A DNA stretch of 64,000 bases from positions 2,000,332-2,064,331 of the forward strand of contig JAVSMS010000001.1 of the NCBI GenBank assembly GCA_032027085.1. Direction: 5' to 3'. The DNA is from Pseudorhodoplanes sp. GTDB lineage: Bacteria; Pseudomonadota; Alphaproteobacteria; Rhizobiales; Xanthobacteraceae. The first letter of the stretch is position 1. Each line of letters begins with the position of its first letter. The notes beneath the pieces were generated by a model. That model did not search any database and was not told where the DNA came from. It saw only the letters and a list, made by a program, of their open reading frames with translations. The position numbers were made by a program, and so were the translations under genes. Positions 41,716 through 51,846 of this stretch are shown here, piece by piece.

Positions 41716-42846
41716 CTATCCACCGCCCATCACCAGATCGTCCCTGTGGACAATTTCGGCGCGACCTTCGAAGCCGAGAATGTTTTTCACATCCGCCGTC
41801 GAGAGGCCGATGACCTTGGCGGCATCGACGGCGTCATACGCGACCAGGCCGCGGCCGATCTCGCCGCCGTCGAGATCGCGGATGATCACGGCGTCGCCGC
41901 GATCGAAGGTACCGTCGACGCGCTTGACGCCGGCCGGCAGGAGACTGGCGCCGCGCCGGAGCGCCGCGACGGCGCCGGCATCGATATGCAGTGTGCCCTT
42001 GGGCTCGAGCGACCCCGCGATCCATTTCTTGCGTGCGGTGACCGGATTGGCGGGCGTGAGAAACCACGTGCAACGTCCGCCCTCGATGATCGCGCGCAGG
42101 GGATGCTCGGCCTTGCCCGACGCGATTACCATATGCGTGCCGGCAGTGGTCGCGATCTTGCCCGCCTCGATCTTGGTCTGCATGCCGCCGCGCGACAATT
42201 CGGAGCCCGAACTGCCGGCGACCGCTTCAATCTGCGGCGTGATGCGCTCGACCAGCGGAATAAGGTTGACCTTTCGTCCCTCGCCGGGCGGCGCGTCATA
42301 AAGGCCGTCGATGTCTGAGAGCAGCACCAGGAGATCGGCGCTCATCATGGTGGCGACGCGGGCGCCGAGACGGTCATTGTCGCCGTAACGGATTTCGGTG
42401 GTGGCGACGGTGTCGTTTTCGTTGATCACCGGCACGCTGCGCCATTCCAGCAATTTGTCGATGGTCTCGCGCGCGTTCAGATAGCGGCGGCGTTCCTCGG
42501 TGTCGCCGAGCGTTACCAGAATCTGTCCGGCGGTGATGCCGTGACGGCCAAGCATCTCCGCCCAGATGCGGGCGAGCGCGATCTGGCCGACGGCGGCCGC
42601 GGCTTGCGATTCTTCGAGCTTCAACGGGCCGCGCGGCAATTTCAGCACCGAGCGCCCGAGCGCGATGGCGCCTGATGACACAACAAGGATGTCGCGCCTG
42701 TCCTTGTGCAGGGCGGCGATGTCCTCGCACAAGGCCGCAAGCCAGGAGTCGCGCAGCCGACCGGCGCCGGAATCAACCAGCAGCGAGGAGCCGACCTTCA
42801 CCACGATGCGGCGGAAATCGGTGAGGGCAGGGATCTGGCGGGACAT
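41716..42846 (-). CDS. proB: Glutamate 5-kinase
   Basis: 376-residue enzyme: amino-acid kinase domain 1-265 ([55 protein letters not shown]) plus a C-terminal PUA domain about 285-365. It phosphorylates glutamate as the first step to proline; the PUA domain is linked to feedback control. Start at 42846 ([21 protein letters not shown]). Confidence 0.96.
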   Translation of the reverse strand: MSRQIPALTDFRRIVVKVGSSLLVDSGAGRLRDSWLAALCEDIAALHKDRRDILVVSSGAIALGRSVLKLPRGPLKLEESQAAAAVGQIALARIWAEMLGRHGITAGQILVTLGDTEERRRYLNARETIDKLLEWRSVPVINENDTVATTEIRYGDNDRLGARVATMMSADLLVLLSDIDGLYDAPPGEGRKVNLIPLVERITPQIEAVAGSSGSELSRGGMQTKIEAGKIATTAGTHMVIASGKAEHPLRAIIEGGRCTWFLTPANPVTARKKWIAGSLEPKGTLHIDAGAVAALRRGASLLPAGVKRVDGTFDRGDAVIIRDLDGGEIGRGLVAYDAVDAAKVIGLSTADVKNILGFEGRAEIVHRDDLVMGGG

Positions 42847-42935
42847 GACGCGAGCCGGCTTGGGGTTGGCGGCGAACCGTTTCGCGCCGCGCGCGTTGTC
42901 TAGCAGGCTCGCGGGAGCAACGCCAAGTCGGATCG

Positions 42936-43661
42936 ATGAGCAGGGTTTATATCGGCACATCGGGCTGGCACTATGCGTCCTGGCGCGGGCAGTTCTTTCC
43001 GCGCGAGCTGATGGTGAAGCATCAGCTTCAGTATTATGCCACCCAGTTCGAGACCACCGAGCTGAACGGCGTCTTCTACCGGACGCCGACATTGAAGGCG
43101 GTGCGTGACTGGCGCCGCCAGACGCCTGACGGCTTTCTTTTTGCGTGGAAAGCGTCGAAATACATCACTCACTGGAAAAGGCTGGGCGCCACATCGCGAA
43201 AATCCATTGCGCTGATGGAGACGCGATTGCGCGCACTCGGAGACAAGGCCGGGCCGGTCCTGTTTCAGTTGCCGCCGCAATTCTCAGCCGACCGGCAACG
43301 ACTCGCGGATTTCCTGAAGCTGCTCAGGAAAACGCGACCCTACGTCTTCGAATTCCGTCACAAGAGCTGGTACGACGACAGCATTCTGGAGCTTCTGCAA
43401 AAGCACGACATCGCCTTGTGCCTGTCCGATCATCATGACGCGCCCTCTCCCTGGGAGGTGACGGCGCGGCATGTTTATGTGCGCGGGCATGGCCCCAGCG
43501 GGCGTTATCGCGGACACTACTCAGACAAGACGCTGGGTGAATGGGCCGACAATATTCGAAAATGGAAACGGCAGCGTCGCGACGTCTATGTCTATTTCGA
43601 CAACGACCAGAAGAGTGCGGCGCCGAAAGATGCGATGCGGCTCAGGGAATTTTTGACCTAG
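42936..43661 (+). CDS. DUF72 family protein
   Basis: 241-residue TIM-barrel-like DUF72 (YecE) protein: [17 protein letters not shown] at the N-terminus, [27 protein letters not shown] and a C-terminal YVYFDND motif. Function in bacteria is unsettled. It is inserted on the opposite strand between obgE and proB, which are adjacent in many relatives. Confidence 0.92.
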   Translation: MSRVYIGTSGWHYASWRGQFFPRELMVKHQLQYYATQFETTELNGVFYRTPTLKAVRDWRRQTPDGFLFAWKASKYITHWKRLGATSRKSIALMETRLRALGDKAGPVLFQLPPQFSADRQRLADFLKLLRKTRPYVFEFRHKSWYDDSILELLQKHDIALCLSDHHDAPSPWEVTARHVYVRGHGPSGRYRGHYSDKTLGEWADNIRKWKRQRRDVYVYFDNDQKSAAPKDAMRLREFLT

Positions 43662-43799
43662 AATGTCATGCCCGCGATGCATCCAACAATCGAAATCGCT
43701 GCGTTTACTGGATCGCCCGATCAAGGCCGGTTTGTGCACTTAAAAAACCGATTCTCTCGTAAGCCCGAGATCGGGCGCGGGCGATGACCGCAACACGCG

Positions 43800-44876
<1,077 letters not shown>

Positions 44877-45001
44877 TCAGCATTGTCGCCGCGAAGGGCG
44901 GCGGCCCGGCCGATCATCGGTCGAGGCCCACACTGCGCGCGGGCACCTCAGGATGACGGAGAACAGGAGAATAGTGCGAATGGTTGCTTTCGGCTAAGTG
45001 A

Positions 45002-45027
45002 AAAGCCCGGCACGCCGGCCGGGCTTT
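45002..45027 (-). terminator. Terminator downstream of the csp gene
   Basis: AAAGCCCGGC / GCCGGGCTTT, a 10-bp perfect inverted repeat with a six-base loop. On the minus strand it runs into TTTTCACTT, 75 bases after the csp stop. Confidence 0.85.
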
Positions 45028-45101
45028 GCAATGAATAGAATGCTGAAACAACCACGTTGCCAAGGGCCGGGCCCGAGATCAGCGTAACCGGATCGCGTCA
45101 A

Positions 45102-45305
45102 TTATTTGACTCTGAGATTCTCGGCCGATTCCCTGCCACGATTGGCAACGATTTCATATTCGATCTGCTGGCCTTCATTCAATCCGGTCAGTCCGGCGCG
45201 CTGCACAGCCGAGATGTGCACGAACACATCCTTGCCGCCGCCCTGCGGCTGGATAAAGCCATAACCTTTGGTCGCGTTGAACCACTTCACAGTCCCAGTA
45301 GCCAC
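45102..45305 (-). CDS. cspA: Cold shock protein (CspA family)
   Basis: 67-residue cold-shock domain protein with RNP1 KGYGFIQP and RNP2 VFVHIS, an RNA chaperone. I place the start at the GTG at 45303-45305, because it gives the standard N-terminus [14 protein letters not shown] and has GGAG eight bases upstream. The longer frame from 45317 would need a TTG start and would put the GGAG inside the coding region. Confidence 0.92.
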   Translation of the reverse strand: MATGTVKWFNATKGYGFIQPQGGGKDVFVHISAVQRAGLTGLNEGQQIEYEIVANRGRESAENLRVK

Positions 45306-45475
45306 ATCAGTCTCCAAGCTTCATTTAGACGTCCCCCGACATACGAGCGTCAGGCTGACATCCCGTCGAGGCAGGCCGTGCATACCCTGAAAACGGATTT
45401 TTTTCCAGCCGTCGTGGTCACATTCCGGCGAGGACTGTCCGGCGAGGCCGCAGAAAACGGCCTCACCGGTACGAT

Positions 45476-46069
45476 TCAGGCAACCCTTTTGACGTCGCGC
45501 CAGCTTCGCAACGAGGTCCACAAACCCCGATCAAGCCGGAAGCGGTCAATTGGTGCCGAGCTCGAGAGCGCCCGGATGCGACACAGCCCGACGCCGGTCC
45601 ACTGAAAACCGCATTTTTCCAAAATACGGCGCGAGGCCGGATTGGTCACGCGCGCGCCAGCTTGCAGCGCATCGTGGTCGCGTTCGGTAAAAGCGTAGTC
45701 AATCAGGGCGCGCACCGCCTCGGTGGCGTAGCCCCGACCCCAATGCTTCACGCCGAGCCAGTATCCGATCTCGGGGACGGCATCGTCTTGTGCTGCAATG
45801 CCGCAAGCGCCGACGATGACATCGTCATGGCGCGTGATCAGAAACGCGATCTCCCCGGCATCGAGCGAAGAAATGAAATCCTCAGCGTCGCTGCGCGTAT
45901 AAGGGTGCGGCAAGCGGCGCGTATTCTCGGCAATACGTTTGTCGTTCGCGAGCGCCGCTACCTGCTTGGCGTCCTCGAGCCGCGGCGCACGCAGAAAAAG
46001 CCGCTCAGTCTCGAGGACGGGGATACTTCCTTCCCGGAGTAATCCGGTGGTCAGGCTCAGGGGTGTCAT
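45476..46069 (-). CDS. GNAT family N-acetyltransferase (RimJ/RimL-like)
   Basis: 197 residues. LETERLFLRAPRLEDAKQVAALANDKRIAENTRRLPHPY and the acetyl-CoA loop WGRGYATEAVRALIDYAF are those of RimJ/RimL-type acetyltransferases. The C-terminal part with ARVTNPASRRILEKCGF is also intact. It follows rpmA, a conserved neighbour position in this order, but a strong terminator lies between them, so it probably has its own promoter or relies on readthrough. Confidence 0.88.
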   Translation of the reverse strand: MTPLSLTTGLLREGSIPVLETERLFLRAPRLEDAKQVAALANDKRIAENTRRLPHPYTRSDAEDFISSLDAGEIAFLITRHDDVIVGACGIAAQDDAVPEIGYWLGVKHWGRGYATEAVRALIDYAFTERDHDALQAGARVTNPASRRILEKCGFQWTGVGLCRIRALSSSAPIDRFRLDRGLWTSLRSWRDVKRVA

Positions 46070-46085
46070 GGCAGGGCTCCTTGGT

Positions 46086-46132
46086 TAAAAAACTTCGAGG
46101 GGGAGCCGGTTCACCCGTCTCCCCCTCGAAGT
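46086..46132 (-). terminator. Intrinsic terminator of rplU-rpmA
   Basis: Perfect 14-bp inverted repeat ACTTCGAGGGGGAG (46092-46105) / CTCCCCCTCGAAGT (46119-46132), followed on the minus strand by TTTTTT and AACC. It lies about 70 bases after the rpmA stop and just before the GNAT start. Confidence 0.93.
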
Positions 46133-46200
46133 CTGAGCCCACCAAGGGCCGCCGGGTTTGACATGGGAACCGGCGGACCTCGTTTTTGTGAGATCGCCGT

Positions 46201-46473
46201 CTATTCGGCCGCAGCCTCCGTCATCGGAAGTACCGATACGAATGTGCGGCCTTTGGCTTTAGTATTGAACTGAACGCGTCCATCGATGAGTGCGAAAAGC
46301 GTGTGGTCCTTGCCCATGCCGACATTGCGGCCGGGATGCCACGTGGTGCCACGCTGACGACAAATGATATTGCCGGCGGTCACGGCTTCGCCGCCGAACG
46401 CCTTCACGCCAAGGCGGCGGCCCGCTGTGTCGCGGCCGTTACGGGATGATCCGCCTGCTTTCTTGTGTGCCAT
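46201..46473 (-). CDS. rpmA: 50S ribosomal protein L27
   Basis: 90 residues starting [29 protein letters not shown], the L27 signature with its flexible N-terminus reaching the peptidyl-transferase centre. No N-terminal cleavage extension of the Firmicutes type. Second gene of rplU-rpmA, 145 bases after rplU. Confidence 0.97.
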   Translation of the reverse strand: MAHKKAGGSSRNGRDTAGRRLGVKAFGGEAVTAGNIICRQRGTTWHPGRNVGMGKDHTLFALIDGRVQFNTKAKGRTFVSVLPMTEAAAE

Positions 46474-46618
46474 CGCACCTAAATCCTTCGTCTCGAACTC
46501 TGTACCCTGATTCCGCTATGGAATCATCTCAATTCACGTGTCAGACCGGCTCCGCCCATAGGCGACAGCCGGAATCCGTTGACACTGTGTTGCGACCGCC
46601 ACGTCTGTGGCGATTGCG

Positions 46619-47107
46619 TTACTTTTTCGCCTTCGGCTTCGCCGCTGATTTGGCCTTTGAAGCCGGCTTTTTCGCGGCCGTCTTCGGCTTTGCGGCGGCC
46701 TTGGCTTTCGCCTTTGGCTTTGCCTCTCCGGTCTCGCCTTCCGGCTTCTCGGCTTTCGGCGCAGGCTTGCCCTTGGCCTTCTTGGTCGGCGCCTTGCCGT
46801 CGGTCAGGATCTCGCTGACCCGCACGACCGTGTATTCCGGCCGGAAGCCGCGCTTGCGGCGCGAATTCTTGCGGCGGCGCTTCTTGAAGGCGATGACCTT
46901 GCGGCCGCGGCTCTGCTGCACGATCTCGACCGCCACCGAGGCGCCAGACACTGTCGGCGCGCCGAGTTGCGGGTTGTCGCCGCCCAGCATCAGCACATTG
47001 CCAAGCTGAACGATCTCGCCCGGGTCGCCGGCAATGCGGCCGATCCGGACCACTTGGTCTTCAGCGACCCGGTATTGCAGGCCGCCGGTCTTGATGACTG
47101 CGAACAT
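46619..47107 (-). CDS. rplU: 50S ribosomal protein L21 with long basic C-terminal tail
   Basis: 162 residues. The normal L21 domain (1-103: MFAVIKTGGLQYRV ... RKNSRRKRGFRPEYTVVRVSEI) is followed by a 60-residue tail composed almost only of Lys, Ala, Pro and a few Glu. Such tails occur in Hyphomicrobiales L21 but differ in length. Start taken at the second of two adjacent ATGs (47107). The leader carries a candidate attenuator. Confidence 0.95.
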   Translation of the reverse strand: MFAVIKTGGLQYRVAEDQVVRIGRIAGDPGEIVQLGNVLMLGGDNPQLGAPTVSGASVAVEIVQQSRGRKVIAFKKRRRKNSRRKRGFRPEYTVVRVSEILTDGKAPTKKAKGKPAPKAEKPEGETGEAKPKAKAKAAAKPKTAAKKPASKAKSAAKPKAKK

Positions 47108-47204
47108 CATTTTTCCTCGTGTGTTCGTCGCTCCGGTTCTCGGCCAAGCCGGACCGGCTTTTTCCAGTCTCGATTAGGGTGTCCAGCGAACGCGCCCAAA
47201 AGCA

Positions 47205-47240
47205 CGAAAAGGGGCCCCAAAAAGGCCCCGCTGTTGGGGC
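47205..47240 (-). promoter_or_regulatory. Candidate terminator/antiterminator hairpins in the rplU leader
   Basis: On the minus strand a first hairpin GCCCC-AACAGC-GGGGC (47240-47225) shares its right arm with a second hairpin GGGGCC-TTTTTGG-GGCCCC (47229-47211), which is followed by TTTTCG. The two cannot form together. This is the layout of an attenuator, about 100 bases before the rplU start; no minus-strand gene lies upstream that would need terminating. Confidence 0.5.
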
Positions 47241-47392
47241 GGTTTATGGCGCCGCATGGCTCCCAAGTCAAGGAAATGGGTGCTTTTTCTGTGCCGGCTC
47301 GGTTAAGCCAGCGCGTCAAATCTCAGGGCTGCACCAGAAAAAGCCCCGAAAAAACAGGCCTTCCGAGCCGCGGAAGGCATCAGGGAGGCGCC

Positions 47393-48379
47393 ATGACCGT
47401 CATCGACGTCCATACTCATATGCTGACGCGCGACTACCTGGAACTTCTGCGCGCGCATGGCTCAGGCAAATACACCCTGAAAAAGACCCCGGCCGGGCAG
47501 GATGCGGTCCACCTCTATGACGCACCCTTCATGACCCTGTTTGCGGGCATGTGGGACTATGACCTGCGCATCAGGAAGATGGACGAGGCCAAGGTCGACC
47601 TCGCGATCGTCTCTTTGACCTGTCCGAATGCCTATTGGGGCGGCCGCGAGGTGGCGCTGAAGGCCGCGCAGATGGTCAACGACTCGATGGCGGAGCAGCA
47701 GCGCGCCAGACCCGACCGCATCCGCTGGCTAGCGTCGCTGCCTTTTCAATATGCCGGAGATGCAAAGGCTGAACTCGCGCGCTGTGTGAGACTTGGCGCC
47801 GTGGGCGTGATGGTGATCGCCAATATCGATGGCGAGGATCTGACCAATCCGAAATTTGCAGCCGTGTGGGCCGAAATCGACAAACTCGGCTGGCCGGTGC
47901 TGGTGCATCCCGGCGCGCCGCAAGGCGTGCGTGAGCAGCATATGGACGAGTTCAACATGATCCCGCCGGTCGGCTTCATGGCCGACACCACGCTCGCCTT
48001 CACGCGGATGATCTATTCGGGATTTTTGGACAAGTACCCGAACGTGAAATTCATCGCCGCGCATGGCGGCGCCACCTTGCCCTATCTCGCCGGCCGGCTC
48101 GATCGCTGCTGGGAAATGATCCCGGGCTGCGCGGCGGTGATCAAAGACAAGCCGTCGGATTATCTGCAGCGCATCTGGTACGACACTGTCGTGTACGACG
48201 AGCGGGCGCTGGAGCTTTGCATCTCGGTCGCCGGCTCGCCCGACCGCGTGCTCTACGGCTCCGACTATCCGCACAATATCGGCGATATGATCGGCTGCCT
48301 GGCGCGGGTGAATGCGTTGCCCGCCGATCAGGCGGCGCGCGTCGCCGGCAAGAATGCGGAAAAGCTATTCAGGCTGTAA
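47393..48379 (+). CDS. Amidohydrolase-2 family protein (ACMSD-like)
   Basis: 328-residue metal-dependent hydrolase or decarboxylase with the ACMSD-type signature: DVHTHM at 5-10, VLVHPGAP, FIAAHGGATLPYLAGRLDR and YGSDYPHNIGD near the C-terminus. Family members decarboxylate or hydrolyse aromatic acids; the substrate is not predictable. Start at 47393 after GGGAGGCGCC; the open frame extends 426 bases upstream across the rplU leader but without homology. Confidence 0.88.
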   Translation: MTVIDVHTHMLTRDYLELLRAHGSGKYTLKKTPAGQDAVHLYDAPFMTLFAGMWDYDLRIRKMDEAKVDLAIVSLTCPNAYWGGREVALKAAQMVNDSMAEQQRARPDRIRWLASLPFQYAGDAKAELARCVRLGAVGVMVIANIDGEDLTNPKFAAVWAEIDKLGWPVLVHPGAPQGVREQHMDEFNMIPPVGFMADTTLAFTRMIYSGFLDKYPNVKFIAAHGGATLPYLAGRLDRCWEMIPGCAAVIKDKPSDYLQRIWYDTVVYDERALELCISVAGSPDRVLYGSDYPHNIGDMIGCLARVNALPADQAARVAGKNAEKLFRL

Positions 48380-48459
48380 GGGGGAATTCCGGCCTTGTTT
48401 GGCTGGCAAGGCTTGGCTAAGTAACGGCCGCCGGGGCCGATGGGCCCTATCGGCGCCAC

Positions 48460-48549
48460 GGAGAGGTGGCAGAGTGGTTGAATGCACCGCACTCGAAATG
48501 CGGCATACGGGCAACCGTATCGGGGGTTCGAATCCCTCCCTCTCCGCCA
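48460..48549 (+). tRNA. tRNA-Ser (anticodon CGA)
   Basis: Class II tRNA of 90 bases with encoded CCA. Acceptor GGAGAGG (48460-48466) pairs with CCTCTCC (48539-48545). The anticodon arm CCGCA-CTCGAAA-TGCGG has CGA at 48494-48496. A long variable arm (TACGGGCAACCGTA) and T-loop GGTTCGAATCC follow. It reads UCG serine codons. Confidence 0.97.
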
Positions 48550-49489
48550 GAGCTCCCTGAAATAGTTGCTGAACTAGATATTTTTCAGCGGCGACCCCGG
48601 AAGAACACCCGGATTGGATCGCGGTTCGTTCGCGGCTCTTTCCGGCCCGCAACGCGCGCGAGTAACCCGCAGGCCGTGGTGAGGCGTGTGATAAGCTGCG
48701 AAAATGTTCGCCAAATTGACCATCAACGTTACTCTCGATCGGCTTCGAATGCGCCTCGATCAGCTGGTGGGCGCCGCTCAGCAAACGGTCAAGAAAAAAA
48801 GCTGAGCATTCAACGAAAGGGCTTTACCGGTCAGGTACGACGATCAAACGCATACTAGCGGAAACGCAGAGTCAGTTATTGGAGGCCAAGTTAGCGTTGA
48901 TGACGGTCTCTCCGATATCTTCCGCAACTGTCAACGCAGGCCATTGCGCCATCATCTTCGCTTGGCTTTCGCGTTTCGCTTCCTTCATTTTTCGTGCGGA
49001 CGTGGTTCCATTGACTGCCCCGTTTGACCCAAGACGAGCGCCAACCTCCTGTTGAAGGAAGAGCAGTCGCGGCAAATCAAGCTTCCAAACCTTAAGCTTT
49101 CAGAAGCTCCTGTTTCTTTGTCATGCATTCTACCCAGTTCAGACCCGACGTCCTTTGATAAGGGGTAACTTCGAGGCATGGCAGTACGGCCTAGTACATC
49201 GCGAGGCTTACGAATCGTTCAAGCGACTTGGAGCAAAGGCCATCACCGAGGATGCAGACAAGTTTGACCCGGTCACCGGCATGCATCACAGCTTTTGTCG
49301 CTCGAATGTCTCTTTGGCGCAAAGCAACATTGTTGCGATGTCCGTCCGAAGCGGACAGCATTAGTTCCTCTTCGGCCCGCAACGGATTCTTCTTCGCCCT
49401 TCCGGACCGGGAACCACCGTGTTCACATGGCCATGACAATGGTCTAGGAGTTAAACTGAGGGTGGTGCAGACAGTAGGGAGTCATTGCC
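48550..49489. other. Gene-poor region after tRNA-Ser
   Basis: 940 bases with no protein I recognise. A 33-codon frame at 48704-48805 (MFAKLTINVTLDRLRMRLDQ...) is amphipathic but lacks a good ribosome-binding site. Minus-strand frames at 48872-49075 and 49191-49439 end abruptly and look like decayed remnants. No integrase, transposase or second copy of the tRNA 3' end is visible, so an island boundary here is only a suspicion. Confidence 0.5.
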
Positions 49490-50974
49490 ATGAAGGGAAC
49501 TCTCAGGGCCCGCATTGCTCTCCTCTCGCTTTTGATGGCGGTTGCAATCGGCTCTAGCCTTGTCTGGTGGCTGCACAATCATCCCGAATTGACCCAGACA
49601 TCGCCGGTCCAGTCGAATCCGCCAGCCGAAGCGAAGCGCGATGCACCGGCCACTTCAGCCGAGAAACCGGCCTCGAAATCAATCACTGCAACGACCGAAG
49701 CACTTAAGGATCTCGGTGCCCAGCTAGGCACGTTGAAACCTGCACCATCGGAGCCGGATCCCCAATTCGACGCCGTGCGTATCGATCCGAATGGTGATTC
49801 CGTCATCGCTGGCCGTGCGACACCAAATGCCACGGTAGAGCTTCTGCGGGACGGCGAGGTTCACGACAGAACTGTCGCGGATTCGACCGGGGCGTTCGTT
49901 TTCGTTCCGAAGCCACTCCCGCCCGGAAAGTTCGAGCTGAAATTGCGCGCGACTGAGCCGGGCGGCAAGCAGATGGTATCGAAGAATTCGGTCGCCGTTG
50001 AATTGGGCTCACCAGCACAAGAAAAGGCGGCCGCGGCGCTGGCGCAGAAGGCGCCGGCAGTCGTGCCGCCGCAGAAGCCGGCTGTCGCGCCCGAGGAGCC
50101 GGCGGCCGAGCTTCCAAAACCTGAGCCGCAAGCTGAAGCGAACACTCGTATCGACCTCGTCGAAGCGCAGGGCGGGGGCAAACTTTACGTGTCCGGCCGA
50201 TCTGCGCCGGGCTCGACGGTTCGCTTTTATTTGAACGACGTGTATATCGCGACCGGTACAGCTTCGCCGGAAGGGCAAGTCAGCTTTTACATCGGTGGGG
50301 GCGTAAAGCCCGGCGAGTACCGGATCCGGTTGGACCAACTCGCCGCATCAGACAAGGTGCTGTCTCGTGCGGAGGTGCCTTTCAGCGCGCCTGCAACAGT
50401 GGTGACGAGCGCTCCCGCGAGGCCGGTGGCGCCGAGTACTTCGACATCTGAAACATCCGTCGCTGCGACACAGCCTCAACAAACGACGTCGGCGCCTGCA
50501 GCGACAGCGCCGGTGAAAGCTTCGCCGAAGACTCAGGCCGAGCTTCCTGCGTCGCCGCCGGTGGTTGCGGAGGTGACGCCGCGCGAAATTGCGAGCGCGG
50601 CGACCAGTCCTTCGTCGTCCACGCAACCGCCCGCCTCAAGCGAATCTCCCGCTAAAGATAGCCAATCGGTGCTCTCGAAGGCGGCCCAACCGGATGCGGC
50701 GAAGGCAAACCGGCCGGAACTCACTACAGGGAAATCGGGAACGGCAACACCGCCAAAGTCGGCCGCTGCAAGCGATCGAAGCGACGCCGTCGTTGTGCCG
50801 AGCATCGATACGAAAGTGGTGGTCCGCGGTGACAATCTGTGGCGGATCAGCCAGACGACATACGGCCATGGCATTCGCTACAGCGTGATCTACAGCGCTA
50901 ACCGCGCTCAGATCCGCGATCCCGACCTTATTTATCCGGGACAGGTCTTTGTCTTGCCGAAGACGCAGCCGTAA
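49490..50974 (+). CDS. LysM peptidoglycan-binding membrane protein
   Basis: 494 residues: one N-terminal membrane segment (about 8-27, LLSLLMAVAIGSSLVWWL), two Ig-like repeats with SVIAGRATPNATVELLRDGEV (about 105-170) and KLYVSGRSAPGSTVRFYLND (about 225-290), a long Ala/Pro/Ser/Thr-rich disordered stretch (about 300-430) and a C-terminal LysM domain (443-494, VVVRGDNLWRISQTTYGHGIRYSVIYSANR). Probably a cell-wall-anchored periplasmic scaffold. Ribosome-binding site is weak (GTAGGGAG). Confidence 0.88.
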   Translation: MKGTLRARIALLSLLMAVAIGSSLVWWLHNHPELTQTSPVQSNPPAEAKRDAPATSAEKPASKSITATTEALKDLGAQLGTLKPAPSEPDPQFDAVRIDPNGDSVIAGRATPNATVELLRDGEVHDRTVADSTGAFVFVPKPLPPGKFELKLRATEPGGKQMVSKNSVAVELGSPAQEKAAAALAQKAPAVVPPQKPAVAPEEPAAELPKPEPQAEANTRIDLVEAQGGGKLYVSGRSAPGSTVRFYLNDVYIATGTASPEGQVSFYIGGGVKPGEYRIRLDQLAASDKVLSRAEVPFSAPATVVTSAPARPVAPSTSTSETSVAATQPQQTTSAPAATAPVKASPKTQAELPASPPVVAEVTPREIASAATSPSSSTQPPASSESPAKDSQSVLSKAAQPDAAKANRPELTTGKSGTATPPKSAAASDRSDAVVVPSIDTKVVVRGDNLWRISQTTYGHGIRYSVIYSANRAQIRDPDLIYPGQVFVLPKTQP

Positions 50975-51846
50975 GGTCCATTTAGGAGCAGCCGAGCATC
51001 GTTCGTCCGGATTCGAGCCCTCGCTTTAGAAGCTTGAATCACGGTGCGCGAGCAGCTTGAGCCTCTCGCGAATCGGCCGCTCAAGCTTGTGCGCCATACG
51101 CATTCGACCACCTTCCATCACAACGGAGCGCACCCACACCTCCCGGTTTGGACATCCACTCATAGGCCAGCATTTCTTCAAGATCATCCAAATAGGATTG
51201 ATGAGGTGCGCACCTTCGCCTCCCCACAGCTCTTTCAGTTGAGCGTCGGTCAGAACGGCCGCGTCGAACACAAGAGATTCGGCCAAATCCAAAAGCGCCT
51301 GGCCTCGCGGCCTGCGGTTCGGCATCTGAGGCTCGAGCAGAATAGCTTGCCGGCAACACCGGGCCAGGCCTCCGCGGCAGCCTCTCGGGAGGGTCCGACG
51401 GCCTCCGCGGCTTCAGGATTCCGCCGGTCCGCCCTCAACGGGTGATTCCGGACGTTAGACGCTCATCCCTCAGCATGCGCCCGAAAAATCCGGCGCCCCT
51501 TCGGCGCTGGGTTTTCATTGACGAAGCCTAGAGCCCAAGCCCGATCGCCGGATCATGGAAACGCCCGGCTATTTTCTTCCATTGAGTTTCGCGCTTCGCG
51601 ATGAACGCCCGAACGCCTTCCTTTGACCTTCATCGAAAACAGAGCGCCGTAGAGTTCTCGAAGTGCAGTCCTCGCTGAGCGGTTTGTCGGGCGCGCCGTT
51701 GACGGGGCATTTCGCCGCGATGACTGAAGGAAGCGCTTGCACGAATCCGCGCAATTGCTCTACGGCCCCCGGACTGTGCATTATTCTTGCACGCTTCTGC
51801 ATTTCTGGCGAAAATGTCGTTGGTGCAAACAAGAGCAGTAGCATGC
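50975..51846. other. Spacer between LysM gene and the regulator gene
   Basis: 872 bases. A minus-strand frame at 51026-51325 (99 residues, LLDLAESLVFDAAVLTDAQLKELW...) reads plausibly like protein but I recognise no family and see no clear ribosome-binding site. Near the regulator, GTGCA-N7-TGCAC (51776-51792) is an inverted repeat resembling the palindromes in the fdh promoter. Confidence 0.45.

Noticed and set aside
46967-47392. N-terminal extension of the amidohydrolase
   Set aside because: The extension crosses the rplU gene and leader; a good ribosome-binding site and the metal-binding DVHTHM start at 47393.
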